Positions 51,602-59,875 of a stretch of DNA of 64,000 bases are shown here, in pieces. The notes beneath the pieces were generated by a model. That model was given only the letters and a program-made list of their open reading frames with translations. It did no database searches and had not been told where the DNA came from. This DNA comes from an uncultured Clostridia bacterium (GTDB lineage Bacteria > Bacillota > Clostridia > Christensenellales > Borkfalkiaceae): contig CALVPT010000001.1 of NCBI GenBank assembly GCA_944354125.1, positions 186,001 to 250,000 on the forward strand. Direction: 5' to 3'. Made by a program: the position numbers and the translations under genes. Numbering within the stretch: position 1 is the stretch's first letter; each line of letters begins with the position of its first letter.

Positions 51602-52342
51602 TTATTCCTCTTCCGCCTGTTTCAAAAGGAGATTTGCGAGCTCGCAAGCCGACTTTGCGCTGACGCTGTCGGCGCCCATAACAGTCAGGTTGACAAACGC
51701 CGAAAGCGTATCGCCGCCGTCGCACTTTATGAGGCACTTGCCCTTGACTGCCGCCTTCACCTTGGATACGAGTTCGCCGTCAGCGCCGTTGAGGCGAATG
51801 CAGTTGACGCCCGTATCGGCTATTGTAGACGCCGCCTTCAATACCTCCTGTTCGCGCAATACCGCACAGTCGAGCACAATCCTGAGCGCTCTCGAACGGG
51901 AGACTCTGGCAAGTTTTTTGCACTCCTTCTTGAGATATGCAAAATTGCCCTCCTTTATGAAGAAAGTGGGTGCGCACACCTCGGTTTCGTCTACCCCGTC
52001 CTTGATAGCCCTATTGACGGCAAGCGCCTTTACCTCCGTCGTCTCCCCTCCGTCGGGACAGGAGACTGCCGCAATCAGCGATGCCTGGGGGTCCTTGCCG
52101 AGAAAGGCGACGCACGCCTTGACTACCGACGGGCGGACGACGATTGCGCCTAGTTTTAATGAATTTGCCGTGCGGCACAGTTCCTTGAGGCTCATTTTGT
52201 CGACATTGGGCGAAAGGCAATCGCACTCGAGCTTTGCAACGTTAGCCGCTGCCTCTTCCAGCCTCTTCATTCTCCTGAATTCCTTGAACTGTTCCTCTTC
52301 GCTTATGCTGATATTCTGCTTTTCTGCAACCAAATCTTCCAT
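51602..52342 (-). CDS. DeoC-fold protein lacking the Schiff-base lysine
   Basis: A 246-residue protein related to deoxyribose-phosphate aldolase. After a charged N-terminus it follows DeoC: LSPNVDKMSLKELCRTA, GAIVVRPSVVKACV, GGETTEVKALAVNRAIKDG, LRIVLDCAVLREQEV, and LIKCDGG. The position of the Schiff-base lysine (VKTSTG in DeoC) reads IRLNGAD with R183; the DxV(I)N motif is also altered. K206 of the second lysine motif remains. It is therefore probably not an active aldolase and may have another or a structural role. Start follows AAGGTAG. Confidence 0.7.
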   Translation of the reverse strand: MEDLVAEKQNISISEEEQFKEFRRMKRLEEAAANVAKLECDCLSPNVDKMSLKELCRTANSLKLGAIVVRPSVVKACVAFLGKDPQASLIAAVSCPDGGETTEVKALAVNRAIKDGVDETEVCAPTFFIKEGNFAYLKKECKKLARVSRSRALRIVLDCAVLREQEVLKAASTIADTGVNCIRLNGADGELVSKVKAAVKGKCLIKCDGGDTLSAFVNLTVMGADSVSAKSACELANLLLKQAEEE

Positions 52343-52406
52343 AATACTACCTTAAAATATAATTTCTCTCAATAAATTACGCTTTACCATACACTATTAT
52401 TACAGT

Positions 52407-52643
52407 ATGGCAATGTTAGGTCTTGTATATCTTTTAATCATCTTCATCGTGTGTTTCGCAATAGTGCACATCTTCAAGCTGGCGCTCGTAGGCTTTAAAA
52501 GCCTGAATCCAAAGCCTGCACCTCCCAAGGAGGAACCCAAACAAAAGCCTGCGCAAAAGCCCGAACCCGTATATTACATAGTCGAAAAAAAGCGGGCAAA
52601 ACGCACCTACGGCGAACCGAAGGAGATAAGCTTTAAAAAATAG
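52407..52643 (+). CDS. Small single-pass membrane protein
   Basis: A 78-residue protein with one N-terminal membrane segment (residues 4-28) and a basic, proline- and lysine-rich cytoplasmic tail (residues 33-78) ending PKEISFKK. No family is recognised. No Shine-Dalgarno is seen; TATTAT (52395-52400) lies six bases before the ATG, so the mRNA may be leaderless. It lies between the DeoC-like gene (divergent) and rsfS. Confidence 0.65.
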   Translation: MAMLGLVYLLIIFIVCFAIVHIFKLALVGFKSLNPKPAPPKEEPKQKPAQKPEPVYYIVEKKRAKRTYGEPKEISFKK

Positions 52644-52730
52644 CGCACCTTCGGCGGTCATAATCGCATTGCACCCTTCCGACATAGATGATTATTGACT
52701 GAAATTCGCGGAAGTATTCAGATACAGCCA

Positions 52731-53081
52731 TCAGTCCTCGTACTTTACGAGATTTTTGCCGTCTTCCCACAGGCGTTCGAGGTTGTAAAAATCCCTCTCT
52801 TCGTCGTTGAACACGTGCACGATTACGTCCTGATAGTCGAGTACCGCCCATCTGCCGCCCCTTGCGCCCTCTATGCGCTTGGGCTCGAGTCCGTGCTCCT
52901 TGGAAAGCTTCTCCTCGAGATTTTCCGCAAGCGATTTGACCTGCGTAGTCGAACGTCCGCTGCATATTACAAAGTAGTCGCACAGCGAAGTCTTGCTTTC
53001 AACGTCGATATAGACGAGGTTGGAAGCCTTTTTTTCGCTGAGTATCGAACATATTAAAAGCGCTTTTTCCTTACTTGTCAT
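52731..53081 (-). CDS. rsfS: Ribosome silencing factor
   Basis: RsfS (Iojap/YbeB) binds ribosomal protein L14 and blocks subunit joining under nutrient limitation. The 116-residue protein has KASNLVYIDVESKTSLCDYFVICSG split by the family's DYFVI motif, LAENLEEKL, GRWAVLDYQDVIVHVF and ERDFYNLERLW. It overlaps the nadD-yqeK fusion by 11 bases, the standard neighbourhood. Confidence 0.95.
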   Translation of the reverse strand: MTSKEKALLICSILSEKKASNLVYIDVESKTSLCDYFVICSGRSTTQVKSLAENLEEKLSKEHGLEPKRIEGARGGRWAVLDYQDVIVHVFNDEERDFYNLERLWEDGKNLVKYED

Positions 53082-54207
53082 TGGTTTTCTCCTTGATAGA
53101 TTGATATGCCTTAAGCGTCAGTCCGTAGACGGGTTTGCCCGTTGCGCCTAGATATTCCACCTGCTGTTTCAATGCGGCATACAGACATCTGAAAAGATCC
53201 TCTTTGAAAATTTTCCTCAGCTCGTCCACTCCGTCGAATTTGCGCCCCTCTTCCAGCATATCCGAAAGATACAACAGCGCATCCGCCGCAGTCATGTCCT
53301 CCCTGCCGCTCGTATGGCAGGCGATTGCTTCCAGAACCACCCTGTCCTTTACGCCGAACACCTTTTCGGCAACGTATGCTCCCGAATACTGGTGAACTAC
53401 GGGGTCGGGAACGCCGTCGGGACAGACAAAGTCCTTCAGATATCCCTTGCCCGGCGTCATGTACTTTGCCACGTCGTGCAGAGCCGCCATGGTGATGGCC
53501 TGCTCTTCGGATATGTCCGCACGCGAAGAATTCTTTGCGCACATTACGGCAACCCTGAGCGTATGCTGCCACCTTTCGGGCTTTAAAAACTGCTTTACGC
53601 CCCACAGTCCGTGCATTGCATACAGCCCCTTTCTTCTGATATATTGACAGACATCGGGGTTTACATACCTTGAAATATCCTCGCCGAGCGCCGCATAGGT
53701 CCTTATCTGCGTAGAGCTGACCTTTTCGCCGACATATGAAAGAGTTTTGACATCGGCAGAAAATTTTTGCTCCACTATCTCCTTATAGCCGAGAAATGGC
53801 TTTATGTCCTCCCTGGCGCAGGCGGCAAGTCTGAAACTCTTTAAAATCTCCTCGGGATTCTTCCATTCGGGAAAGTTTTCGAGCATATCCGCGCCGATTA
53901 AAAGATATCTTTCGGCGTCGGGATAGAGCGAGGCAAAATGTTCGCAGGTAAGATAGGTATAGGAAACGCCGCCGCGGGTGAGCTCGTAATTGCTTACTTC
54001 CGCCTGCTTAAGTTCCCTGAAAGCCAGACGGCACATCTCGAACCGCTGGAAAAAATCAGCCATCGCCTTGCCCCTCTTATGGGGACTGATTGCCGTAGGC
54101 ATTATTATTAATTTGTCCAGCCCGAGTTCCTCTATTGCCGTTCGGGCAAGGTGCACGTGCTCCCCGTGAACGGGATTGAACGCACCGCCAAAAATCGCGA
54201 TTTTCAT
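53071..54207 (-). CDS. nadD: NadD-YqeK fusion: nicotinate-nucleotide adenylyltransferase with HD hydrolase
   Basis: Residues 1-190 are NadD, which makes deamido-NAD from nicotinate mononucleotide and ATP: GGAFNPVHGEHVHLA, ISPHK, LIGADMLENFPEWKN and VSSTQIR. Residues 198-378 are YqeK, an HD-domain hydrolase of diadenosine tetraphosphate in known members: RWQHTLRVA, ALHDVAKYM, HQYSGAYVA, HTSGREDM and LYLSDMLEEGR. The two are normally separate adjacent genes. The ATG at 54207 has no clear Shine-Dalgarno. The gene overlaps rsfS. Confidence 0.94.
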   Translation of the reverse strand: MKIAIFGGAFNPVHGEHVHLARTAIEELGLDKLIIMPTAISPHKRGKAMADFFQRFEMCRLAFRELKQAEVSNYELTRGGVSYTYLTCEHFASLYPDAERYLLIGADMLENFPEWKNPEEILKSFRLAACAREDIKPFLGYKEIVEQKFSADVKTLSYVGEKVSSTQIRTYAALGEDISRYVNPDVCQYIRRKGLYAMHGLWGVKQFLKPERWQHTLRVAVMCAKNSSRADISEEQAITMAALHDVAKYMTPGKGYLKDFVCPDGVPDPVVHQYSGAYVAEKVFGVKDRVVLEAIACHTSGREDMTAADALLYLSDMLEEGRKFDGVDELRKIFKEDLFRCLYAALKQQVEYLGATGKPVYGLTLKAYQSIKEKTNDK

Positions 54208-54246
54208 TTGAGTATAAATTCTTTAATTTTTGTCTATAACCTGTGC

Positions 54247-54990
54247 ATGAAAAGAATTACTTTAGCTTTGGTTTCCGATTGTCTCTTTTCCATGCTGTGC
54301 GCCTTTTTCGTAGGTCTTGCCGTCATACGTTTTTACGTCAGAAACGTCGCGCTTTCAATCTGTCTTTCGGTGATGGTCGCGCTCGCGGCAGGAATATTGT
54401 GCCTGTTATTTTTATTGAGACGGCGCGAAAAACTCTGCGAGAGCACCGCATCGACAAAGGCGCTTGAAAGGCTTTCGCTGTACCTTGCGATAACAAGCGA
54501 CGAGAGCTGCGCAAAACTGCTTGCAGATGCGTTGAACGGCACATATATGGGGGGCAATTGCCTTTCGACGCCCGACGGAAATGCCTGTGCACTCTTCCGC
54601 GCCGAACCCGTCGGAGCAGACGAAATTGCCCTTATGTTAAGGCGCGGACAACCCAAAATTTCCGCCGTATACCTTAACTTTATTTCTCCCGAGGCCGAAC
54701 GCCTGTGCGACTTGTTCGGGATAAAGATAAACAGAGTCGGAAAGGTGATGGAGCTGTTGAAATCGACCGGCAACCTGCCCGACATCTCCCTGCCCGAAGA
54801 GAAAAAACGCGGCATATTAAAGAGGATTAAAAGCCGCTTTACGCGCAGACTTTTCCCCTCCCTGTTCTTTTCGGGGCTTGCACTTTTAGCCTTTTCCGCC
54901 TTTACCTTTTACCCCGTATACTACGTTGTATTCGGGTCGGCGCTGATGCTGCTTTCGGCGCTTTGTCTTCTTTTCAATCAGTCGAGCTGA
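54247..54990 (+). CDS. Unknown membrane protein
   Basis: A 247-residue protein of unknown function. Two membrane segments near the N-terminus (about residues 6-29 and 33-55), a soluble central domain of about 130 residues with mixed alpha/beta character, then a basic stretch (KRGILKRIKSRFTRRL) and two C-terminal membrane segments (about 200-220 and 224-241). The ATG at 54247 lies six bases after TATAAC (54235-54240) and lacks a Shine-Dalgarno, so it may be leaderless. Its end overlaps the convergent yhbY by 13 bases. Confidence 0.65.
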   Translation: MKRITLALVSDCLFSMLCAFFVGLAVIRFYVRNVALSICLSVMVALAAGILCLLFLLRRREKLCESTASTKALERLSLYLAITSDESCAKLLADALNGTYMGGNCLSTPDGNACALFRAEPVGADEIALMLRRGQPKISAVYLNFISPEAERLCDLFGIKINRVGKVMELLKSTGNLPDISLPEEKKRGILKRIKSRFTRRLFPSLFFSGLALLAFSAFTFYPVYYVVFGSALMLLSALCLLFNQSS

Positions 54991-55271
54991 ATATGGTTGA
55001 AGTCCTTCCTCGACGACCTGCGATAGATTACCGCCTTTCTGCCTATGACTATCACGCACTCGGCGTTGAGCCTTTCAGCTAGTTCGCGCCCTATGAGCTT
55101 GGGGTCTCCGTCGGCATTTTCGAGTATGTGAACCTTTATGAGTTCCCTCGCCTCGAGGCAATCCGAAAAACTCTTGAGCATATTCTCGCCTATGCCCTCT
55201 TTGCCCACCTGACCTACGGGGTCGAGATTTGCGGCTATGGACTTTAATTTACTTCTCTGTTTGCTTGTCAT
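54978..55271 (-). CDS. yhbY: YhbY family RNA-binding protein
   Basis: A 97-residue CRS1-YhbY domain protein associated with 50S ribosome maturation. It shows KQRSKLKSIAANLDP, VGKEGIGENMLKSF, ELIKVHILEN and VIVIGRKAVIYRRS, the complete domain. It begins 21 bases after obgE, making a ribosome-assembly group with that GTPase. Confidence 0.93.
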   Translation of the reverse strand: MTSKQRSKLKSIAANLDPVGQVGKEGIGENMLKSFSDCLEARELIKVHILENADGDPKLIGRELAERLNAECVIVIGRKAVIYRRSSRKDFNHIQLD

Positions 55272-55292
55272 AAATATCTTCTCCGCTGTAAC

Positions 55293-56576
55293 TTACGGCA
55301 CGAAGTCGAACTCTACGTCGCCGACGACTACCGTGTCGTTTTCCTTTATTCCCATCTGGTTGAGCCGCGCTATGACGCCCTTTTCCCTTAAAATCTTCTG
55401 GAAATACGCCATGGAGTCGGGATCGTTGAGCGCAACATTGCGGCAGAGCATGTCCACGAGCGTGCCGATTACGACATATGCGCCCGTCTCGTCCTTATAT
55501 ATTTCAAAGTCGAGGTTGCCGCTCTTCCTGTAGGTAAACTCGCTGTCAGCCTCTATCGGCTCAGCCGCAGGGAGCACCGAAAGCTGCTCCCATACCGCCC
55601 TTATCAGCTCCTCGGCGCCCTGTCCGTTGATGGCGCTTATGGGGAATATCTTATACTTTTTGCCGTATTTTTTTGTGAATTTTGCTATGTTTTCCTCGCT
55701 GCCTGCTATGTCGCACTTGTTGAGGGCGACTATCTGGGGAAGCGACGCCAGCTTGGAGGAATACTCTTCAAGCTCCTTGTTTATCTTCCGAAAGTCCTCT
55801 ACGGGGTCTCTGCCCTCGCAGCCCGAGATGTCGACGACGTGCAACAGCATGCGCGTACGCTCGATATGCCTCAAGAAATCGTGGCCTAAACCGAGTCCTT
55901 CCGCCGCGCCCTCGATAAGTCCCGGGATATCCGCCGCGACAAAGCTGTTATCGTAGTACTTTACCACACCGAGATTGGGCGAAAGCGTTGTGAAGTGATA
56001 GTTTGCTATCTTGGGTCTTGCCGCCGAAATCTTGGAAAGCAGCGTAGACTTGCCGACATTGGGGAAGCCGATTATTCCGACGTCGGCTATGACCTTGAGC
56101 TCGAGAATGAGCGTATGCGCCTCCGTCTTTTCGCCCTTCTGCGCGAAGTTGGGCGCATGCCTGCGCGCCGTGGTGAAACGCACGTTGCCCTTTCCGCCCC
56201 TGCCGCCCTCGGCGATGAGCTTTTTATCCTCCGCCGTGAAGATGTCGGCGATTACCGTACCCGTCTCCTCGTCCCTTATGACCGTTCCGACGGGTACGCT
56301 TATATATATGTCCTCTCCGCCCTTGCCGTAGCAAAGGTTTGTGCCGCCCCTTTCGCCGTTGCCTGCGACGTATTTGGTCTTATACCTGAACGGCAACAGC
56401 GTAGTGAGCGAGCGGTCGGCAACTACGTACACGTCGCCGCCCTTGCCGCCGTCGCCGCCGTCGGGACCGCAGGCAGGTTTGCCCTTGTACGCCTTGAAGG
56501 AATTCATTCCGTCGCCGCCGTCGCCAGCCTTGACGGTAATTCTCACTTTATCCAGAAATATATTTTTATCTGCCAT
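55293..56576 (-). CDS. obgE: GTPase ObgE/CgtA
   Basis: Obg is an essential GTPase that monitors large-subunit assembly and stress. The 427-residue protein has the glycine-rich Obg fold (1-158; GGDGGKGGDVYVVAD), the G domain (about 160-330; GFPNVGKSTLLS, DIPGLIEGAAEGLGLGHDFLRH, NKCD) and the C-terminal OCT domain (about 350-427) found in Gram-positive members. Its start overlaps the rho stop by 11 bases. Confidence 0.97.
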   Translation of the reverse strand: MADKNIFLDKVRITVKAGDGGDGMNSFKAYKGKPACGPDGGDGGKGGDVYVVADRSLTTLLPFRYKTKYVAGNGERGGTNLCYGKGGEDIYISVPVGTVIRDEETGTVIADIFTAEDKKLIAEGGRGGKGNVRFTTARRHAPNFAQKGEKTEAHTLILELKVIADVGIIGFPNVGKSTLLSKISAARPKIANYHFTTLSPNLGVVKYYDNSFVAADIPGLIEGAAEGLGLGHDFLRHIERTRMLLHVVDISGCEGRDPVEDFRKINKELEEYSSKLASLPQIVALNKCDIAGSEENIAKFTKKYGKKYKIFPISAINGQGAEELIRAVWEQLSVLPAAEPIEADSEFTYRKSGNLDFEIYKDETGAYVVIGTLVDMLCRNVALNDPDSMAYFQKILREKGVIARLNQMGIKENDTVVVGDVEFDFVP

Positions 56577-57996
56577 TGTAAACCTTGAAAAATGCCTGGG
56601 CCTTGCTTAAAAATTCGGCGTTCGACGCCGTCTTTTCCATGGAGGCAAAAACCTCCTCCGCCGTCAGTTTTTTAGCCATAAGCCCCCTTATCATAGCCGC
56701 CGTCCTGAGTTCGTCCTCCGAAAGGAGCAACTCCTCCTTCCTTGCCCCCGAAGCGCGTATGTCTACGGCGGGGAAGATGCGCCTTTCCGCCATATCGCGC
56801 GAAAGCACGATCTCCATATTGCCCGTCGACTTGAACTCCTCATAAATTACGTCGTCCAGCCTGCTGCCCGTATCTATGAGCGCCGTGGCAATTATGGTCA
56901 GAGAACCGCCGTTTTCGATATTTCTCGCCGCTCCGAAAAAGCGCTTGGGTTCGACCAGAGCCTGGGGGTCGAGTCCGCCCGAAAGCGTCCTGCCCGAATT
57001 GCAGACGGCATTATATGCGCGCGTAAGGCGCGTTATGCTGTCCATGAGTATGACTACGTCCATGCCCGTCTCGACAAGCCTCTTTGCGTGTTCGAGCGTA
57101 AGCGACGCCGTGTGTATGTGGTGGCTGTCGCCCTTGTCGAAAGTCGAGTACACGACCATTGCGCCCTCCACCGAACGGCGGAAGTCCGTCACCTCCTCGG
57201 GGCGTTCGTCAATGAGAAGGACTATTACCTTTGCCTGAGGATAGTTTTTGCATATTGCGCTCGCGACGGTCTTGAGCATGGTCGTCTTGCCTGCCTTGGG
57301 GGGCGAAACCAGAAGCGCCCTCTGTCCGAGCCCTACGGGCGAAAAGAGGTCGATAACCCTCTCGGTGAGCGAACAGCCTTCATATTCGAGGGTAAAACGC
57401 CTGTCGGGATAGCAGGGCGTAAGGCTTTCGAACGGAGCGCTGCGCGCCAGCTCGGGCGAACGGCCGTTGACGCTGACTATATAAGTTGCGCCCGGGCACT
57501 CTCCCTGCTTTCTGCGCTTTGCGCGGCATACGATATAGTCGCCCACGCGCAGGTGAAAGCGCGTGACGAAAGAGCTGTGCACGAACACGTCGCCGTAGGA
57601 GGATATCTGCATGTTCTGCGTGCGCACGAACCAGAATTTGTCTGCATTTTCGAGCACGCCCGAGTACTGCTTTTCTTCGTCCTCGCCTGACGAGGGAGAG
57701 GAAAACATGTACTCGCCAATGTCCTTTTGCTCCTCTTCGCCGACGGATTGCTGCCTTAAACGCTCTATCTCGTCGACCAGCTCCCTGTCATATTCCTCCG
57801 TCTTGGGGGGCGCGCCCCTCGTCGAACGGGGACAAGGCTCCGCAAGATTTTTAGCTATCGCCATTATATCGCGTACTAATTCGTCCTTCTTCTTGGCAGT
57901 GGGGTTACTCACACCCACCACTCTTCCGATTTGTCTCAGCGTATGTATTCCCTTACTTTCAAGCTTAAGTTCGAGATTTTCTGCCAAAGAACCCAT
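56566..57996 (-). CDS. rho: Transcription termination factor Rho
   Basis: Rho is a hexameric RNA translocase that ends untranslated transcripts. The 476-residue protein has an N-terminal helical domain, a charged low-complexity insertion (about residues 55-108, many E, Q and S), the RNA-binding OB fold (YSGVLE...FWFVRT, SYGDVFVHSS) and the ATPase domain with Walker A SPPKAGKTTMLK, LIDERPEEVTD, DSITRLTRAYN and DTGSRLDDVIYEE. Rho is not essential in many Bacillota but is common in Clostridia. Confidence 0.97.
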   Translation of the reverse strand: MGSLAENLELKLESKGIHTLRQIGRVVGVSNPTAKKKDELVRDIMAIAKNLAEPCPRSTRGAPPKTEEYDRELVDEIERLRQQSVGEEEQKDIGEYMFSSPSSGEDEEKQYSGVLENADKFWFVRTQNMQISSYGDVFVHSSFVTRFHLRVGDYIVCRAKRRKQGECPGATYIVSVNGRSPELARSAPFESLTPCYPDRRFTLEYEGCSLTERVIDLFSPVGLGQRALLVSPPKAGKTTMLKTVASAICKNYPQAKVIVLLIDERPEEVTDFRRSVEGAMVVYSTFDKGDSHHIHTASLTLEHAKRLVETGMDVVILMDSITRLTRAYNAVCNSGRTLSGGLDPQALVEPKRFFGAARNIENGGSLTIIATALIDTGSRLDDVIYEEFKSTGNMEIVLSRDMAERRIFPAVDIRASGARKEELLLSEDELRTAAMIRGLMAKKLTAEEVFASMEKTASNAEFLSKAQAFFKVYNGR

Positions 57997-58000
57997 TTAT

Positions 58001-58645
58001 TTACCTTTCCAAAATTAAAATGCGCGTCTTTTCGCCGTCGAGATCCTCCCTCGTCAGCTCGACTTCGTTTCCGCATTCCTCTATATCGCATTCGCCCTCG
58101 AAGAGGGACACGAACTCGTCGACCTTGTCGATGTCCAGATTGACCCCCTTGGTGCGGTAGTGCATGGGGATGACAATTTCGGGCATTATCCTGTCGACGT
58201 ATTCCCTTGCCATGGCCGCATCAATCGTATAGTTGCCGCCTACGGGAATGAGCAGCACGTTTACGGGCAGAATAGCCTCGATAAGTTCGGACGTGCACTC
58301 CTGCCCGAGGTCGCCGAGATGGCATACGTCTATTCCGTCCATTCTGAACTTGAAGATGATGTTGTCGCCGCGCTTTTTGCCGCCTACGTCGTCGTGATAG
58401 CTGTTTATAGCCTTGATTTCGACGCCGGGAAGCTCATAGCCGTTTTCCTTGTCCAGGACTACGGGGTTGCCCTTTACGGCGGACACATTGTCGTGGTCGT
58501 AGTGATGGTGCGACACCGTCACCGCATCGGCACTGACCTCAGGCATTTCTATGCCTATGGAAGCGTCATACGGGTCACAGACGATTGCCGTGCCCGTGCT
58601 TTCGGTCAACAAAAAACTTGAATGACCAAGATATCTGATTTTCAT
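58001..58645 (-). CDS. MBL-fold metal-dependent hydrolase
   Basis: A 214-residue metallo-beta-lactamase-fold protein of the UPF0173/UlaG-like group. It shows LGHSSFLL, TVSHHHYDHDN (metal motif HxHxDH variant), HLGDLG and IPVGGNYTID, and PMHYRT near the C-terminus. The enzyme is probably a cytoplasmic hydrolase of a phosphoester or lactone; substrate unknown. It lies 5 bases upstream of rho on the same strand with AGGAG before the ATG. Confidence 0.85.
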   Translation of the reverse strand: MKIRYLGHSSFLLTESTGTAIVCDPYDASIGIEMPEVSADAVTVSHHHYDHDNVSAVKGNPVVLDKENGYELPGVEIKAINSYHDDVGGKKRGDNIIFKFRMDGIDVCHLGDLGQECTSELIEAILPVNVLLIPVGGNYTIDAAMAREYVDRIMPEIVIPMHYRTKGVNLDIDKVDEFVSLFEGECDIEECGNEVELTREDLDGEKTRILILER

Positions 58646-58706
58646 TTTTCTCCTGCTTTATATTGCTTTTGTTTATTTGCAAAATTATTGATTATCGGAA
58701 TATGTG

Positions 58707-58760
58707 AGAACCCGTAACGCCCCGGAAATGACAGGCAGGACATTTAAAAATGCCGCCTCG
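58707..58760 (-). other. Structured segment upstream of MBL gene
   Basis: CCCCG pairs with CGGGG around a nested stem with AGGC/GCCT and CATT/AATG pairs. It lies between DUF1934 and the MBL hydrolase gene and may be a weak terminator or leader structure. There is no clear U-tract. Confidence 0.35.
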
Positions 58761-58791
58761 GGGAAAGTCGGGCTGACTTTATGACATATGT

Positions 58792-59184
58792 TTAAATATC
58801 TGACAAATCGAATGCCGCGATTACGGCTATTTTAACCGAAAATACCGACGGCTCTATGGAATAGTTGAGAGTACAGAAAACGCCGCGCCTGAAACACTCG
58901 CACAGTATTCTGCCGCACCTGACGTCGACCTCCGCCCCTCCGTCCTCGTCGGAAATGGCCATTACGACTTCCTCCCCGTCCGAAAAGGCGACGTCCATAT
59001 TCAGCGAGCCGCGCCGCCGCTGGGCGACGGCATCGTCCCTTATCTCCAGCCGACACTCGTCCCCGTCGAACTCATAGAGCACGACATATCCAAGCCCGTC
59101 GGCAGTACGGCATATCTCTCCGCGCGAGGAATAATAGCTCTCCTCGCCGTCGATTGACGTTGTTATCTTAACCGAGCACTCCAT
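58792..59184 (-). CDS. DUF1934 family beta-barrel protein
   Basis: A 130-residue protein matching DUF1934 (YwiB-like, lipocalin-type barrel): VKITTSIDGEE at the start, YVVLYEFDGD, a middle region with RRRGSLNMDVAFSDGEE and an even-numbered strand pattern ending LNYSIEPSVFSVKIAVIA. The family has no established function. Its start shares one base with the BI-1 family gene stop, so it is in the same operon. Confidence 0.78.
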   Translation of the reverse strand: MECSVKITTSIDGEESYYSSRGEICRTADGLGYVVLYEFDGDECRLEIRDDAVAQRRRGSLNMDVAFSDGEEVVMAISDEDGGAEVDVRCGRILCECFRRGVFCTLNYSIEPSVFSVKIAVIAAFDLSDI

Positions 59185-59843
59185 TACTCATGGCGCCCGA
59201 AGATTGCAACCAGCCTTATGAATACATATATGAGGTCCATATAGATGGCGCACGCCGAGGCTACGGCGTTGTTGACGGTTCTGGGGCGCACCCTTGCTAG
59301 CGACACGTCGAAGCCGACATATGCGCTGAAAAGAAGCACGATAAGCCAATCTACCCACGTATTGTTGCCAAAGCCCGTGAAGATTGCGACTATCTGATAC
59401 ATGAGCGCCACGAGAACGGCTATCCCGAGGAGCGCGAATATGGAATTGAACACCCTGGGATAGACAAGCGCGAGAATTATCATGAACAGCGACAGAAAAG
59501 TCGTGACCAAAAAAGCCGAAGTTATCGTCTTATAGGTAAACGCAGGCAGATAGATTGAGAGCACCGCGCCGAGGGGCAGCACTACCATGCAGTAACCTAT
59601 AAAACTTATGACGGGATTTCTGCTCCATACGCTCATGATGCATCCGACGATGACCATTACCAGATAGACTATGAGAAATACCGTAGGGTTCCAGCTGAGG
59701 AAGAAGTCCGTCAGGAACATTACCTCCAGAGCGATTACAAAAAAGCCGAAAAGAAGAGCGGCGCCTATCAGAAGGTAGAACGCCCTGTCCGAAAGCGCCC
59801 TCCCCTCCGTGCCTAATCTCCTCTGCATTATTCCGTTTGCCAT
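59184..59843 (-). CDS. Bax inhibitor-1/YccA family membrane protein
   Basis: A 219-residue protein with seven membrane segments. A short cytoplasmic N-terminus with ALSDRAFYLLIGAALL is followed by segments through to LLFSAYVGFDVSLAR (the conserved aspartate of the family) and CAIYMDLIYVFIRLVAIFG. Bacterial members act as pH-sensitive calcium leak channels in one well-studied case. It has AGGAG before ATG and forms an operon with DUF1934, preceded by tyrA. Confidence 0.9.
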   Translation of the reverse strand: MANGIMQRRLGTEGRALSDRAFYLLIGAALLFGFFVIALEVMFLTDFFLSWNPTVFLIVYLVMVIVGCIMSVWSRNPVISFIGYCMVVLPLGAVLSIYLPAFTYKTITSAFLVTTFLSLFMIILALVYPRVFNSIFALLGIAVLVALMYQIVAIFTGFGNNTWVDWLIVLLFSAYVGFDVSLARVRPRTVNNAVASACAIYMDLIYVFIRLVAIFGRHE

Positions 59844-59875
59844 AAAAAATTTTTCTCCTTTTGACCGAACCAGGT

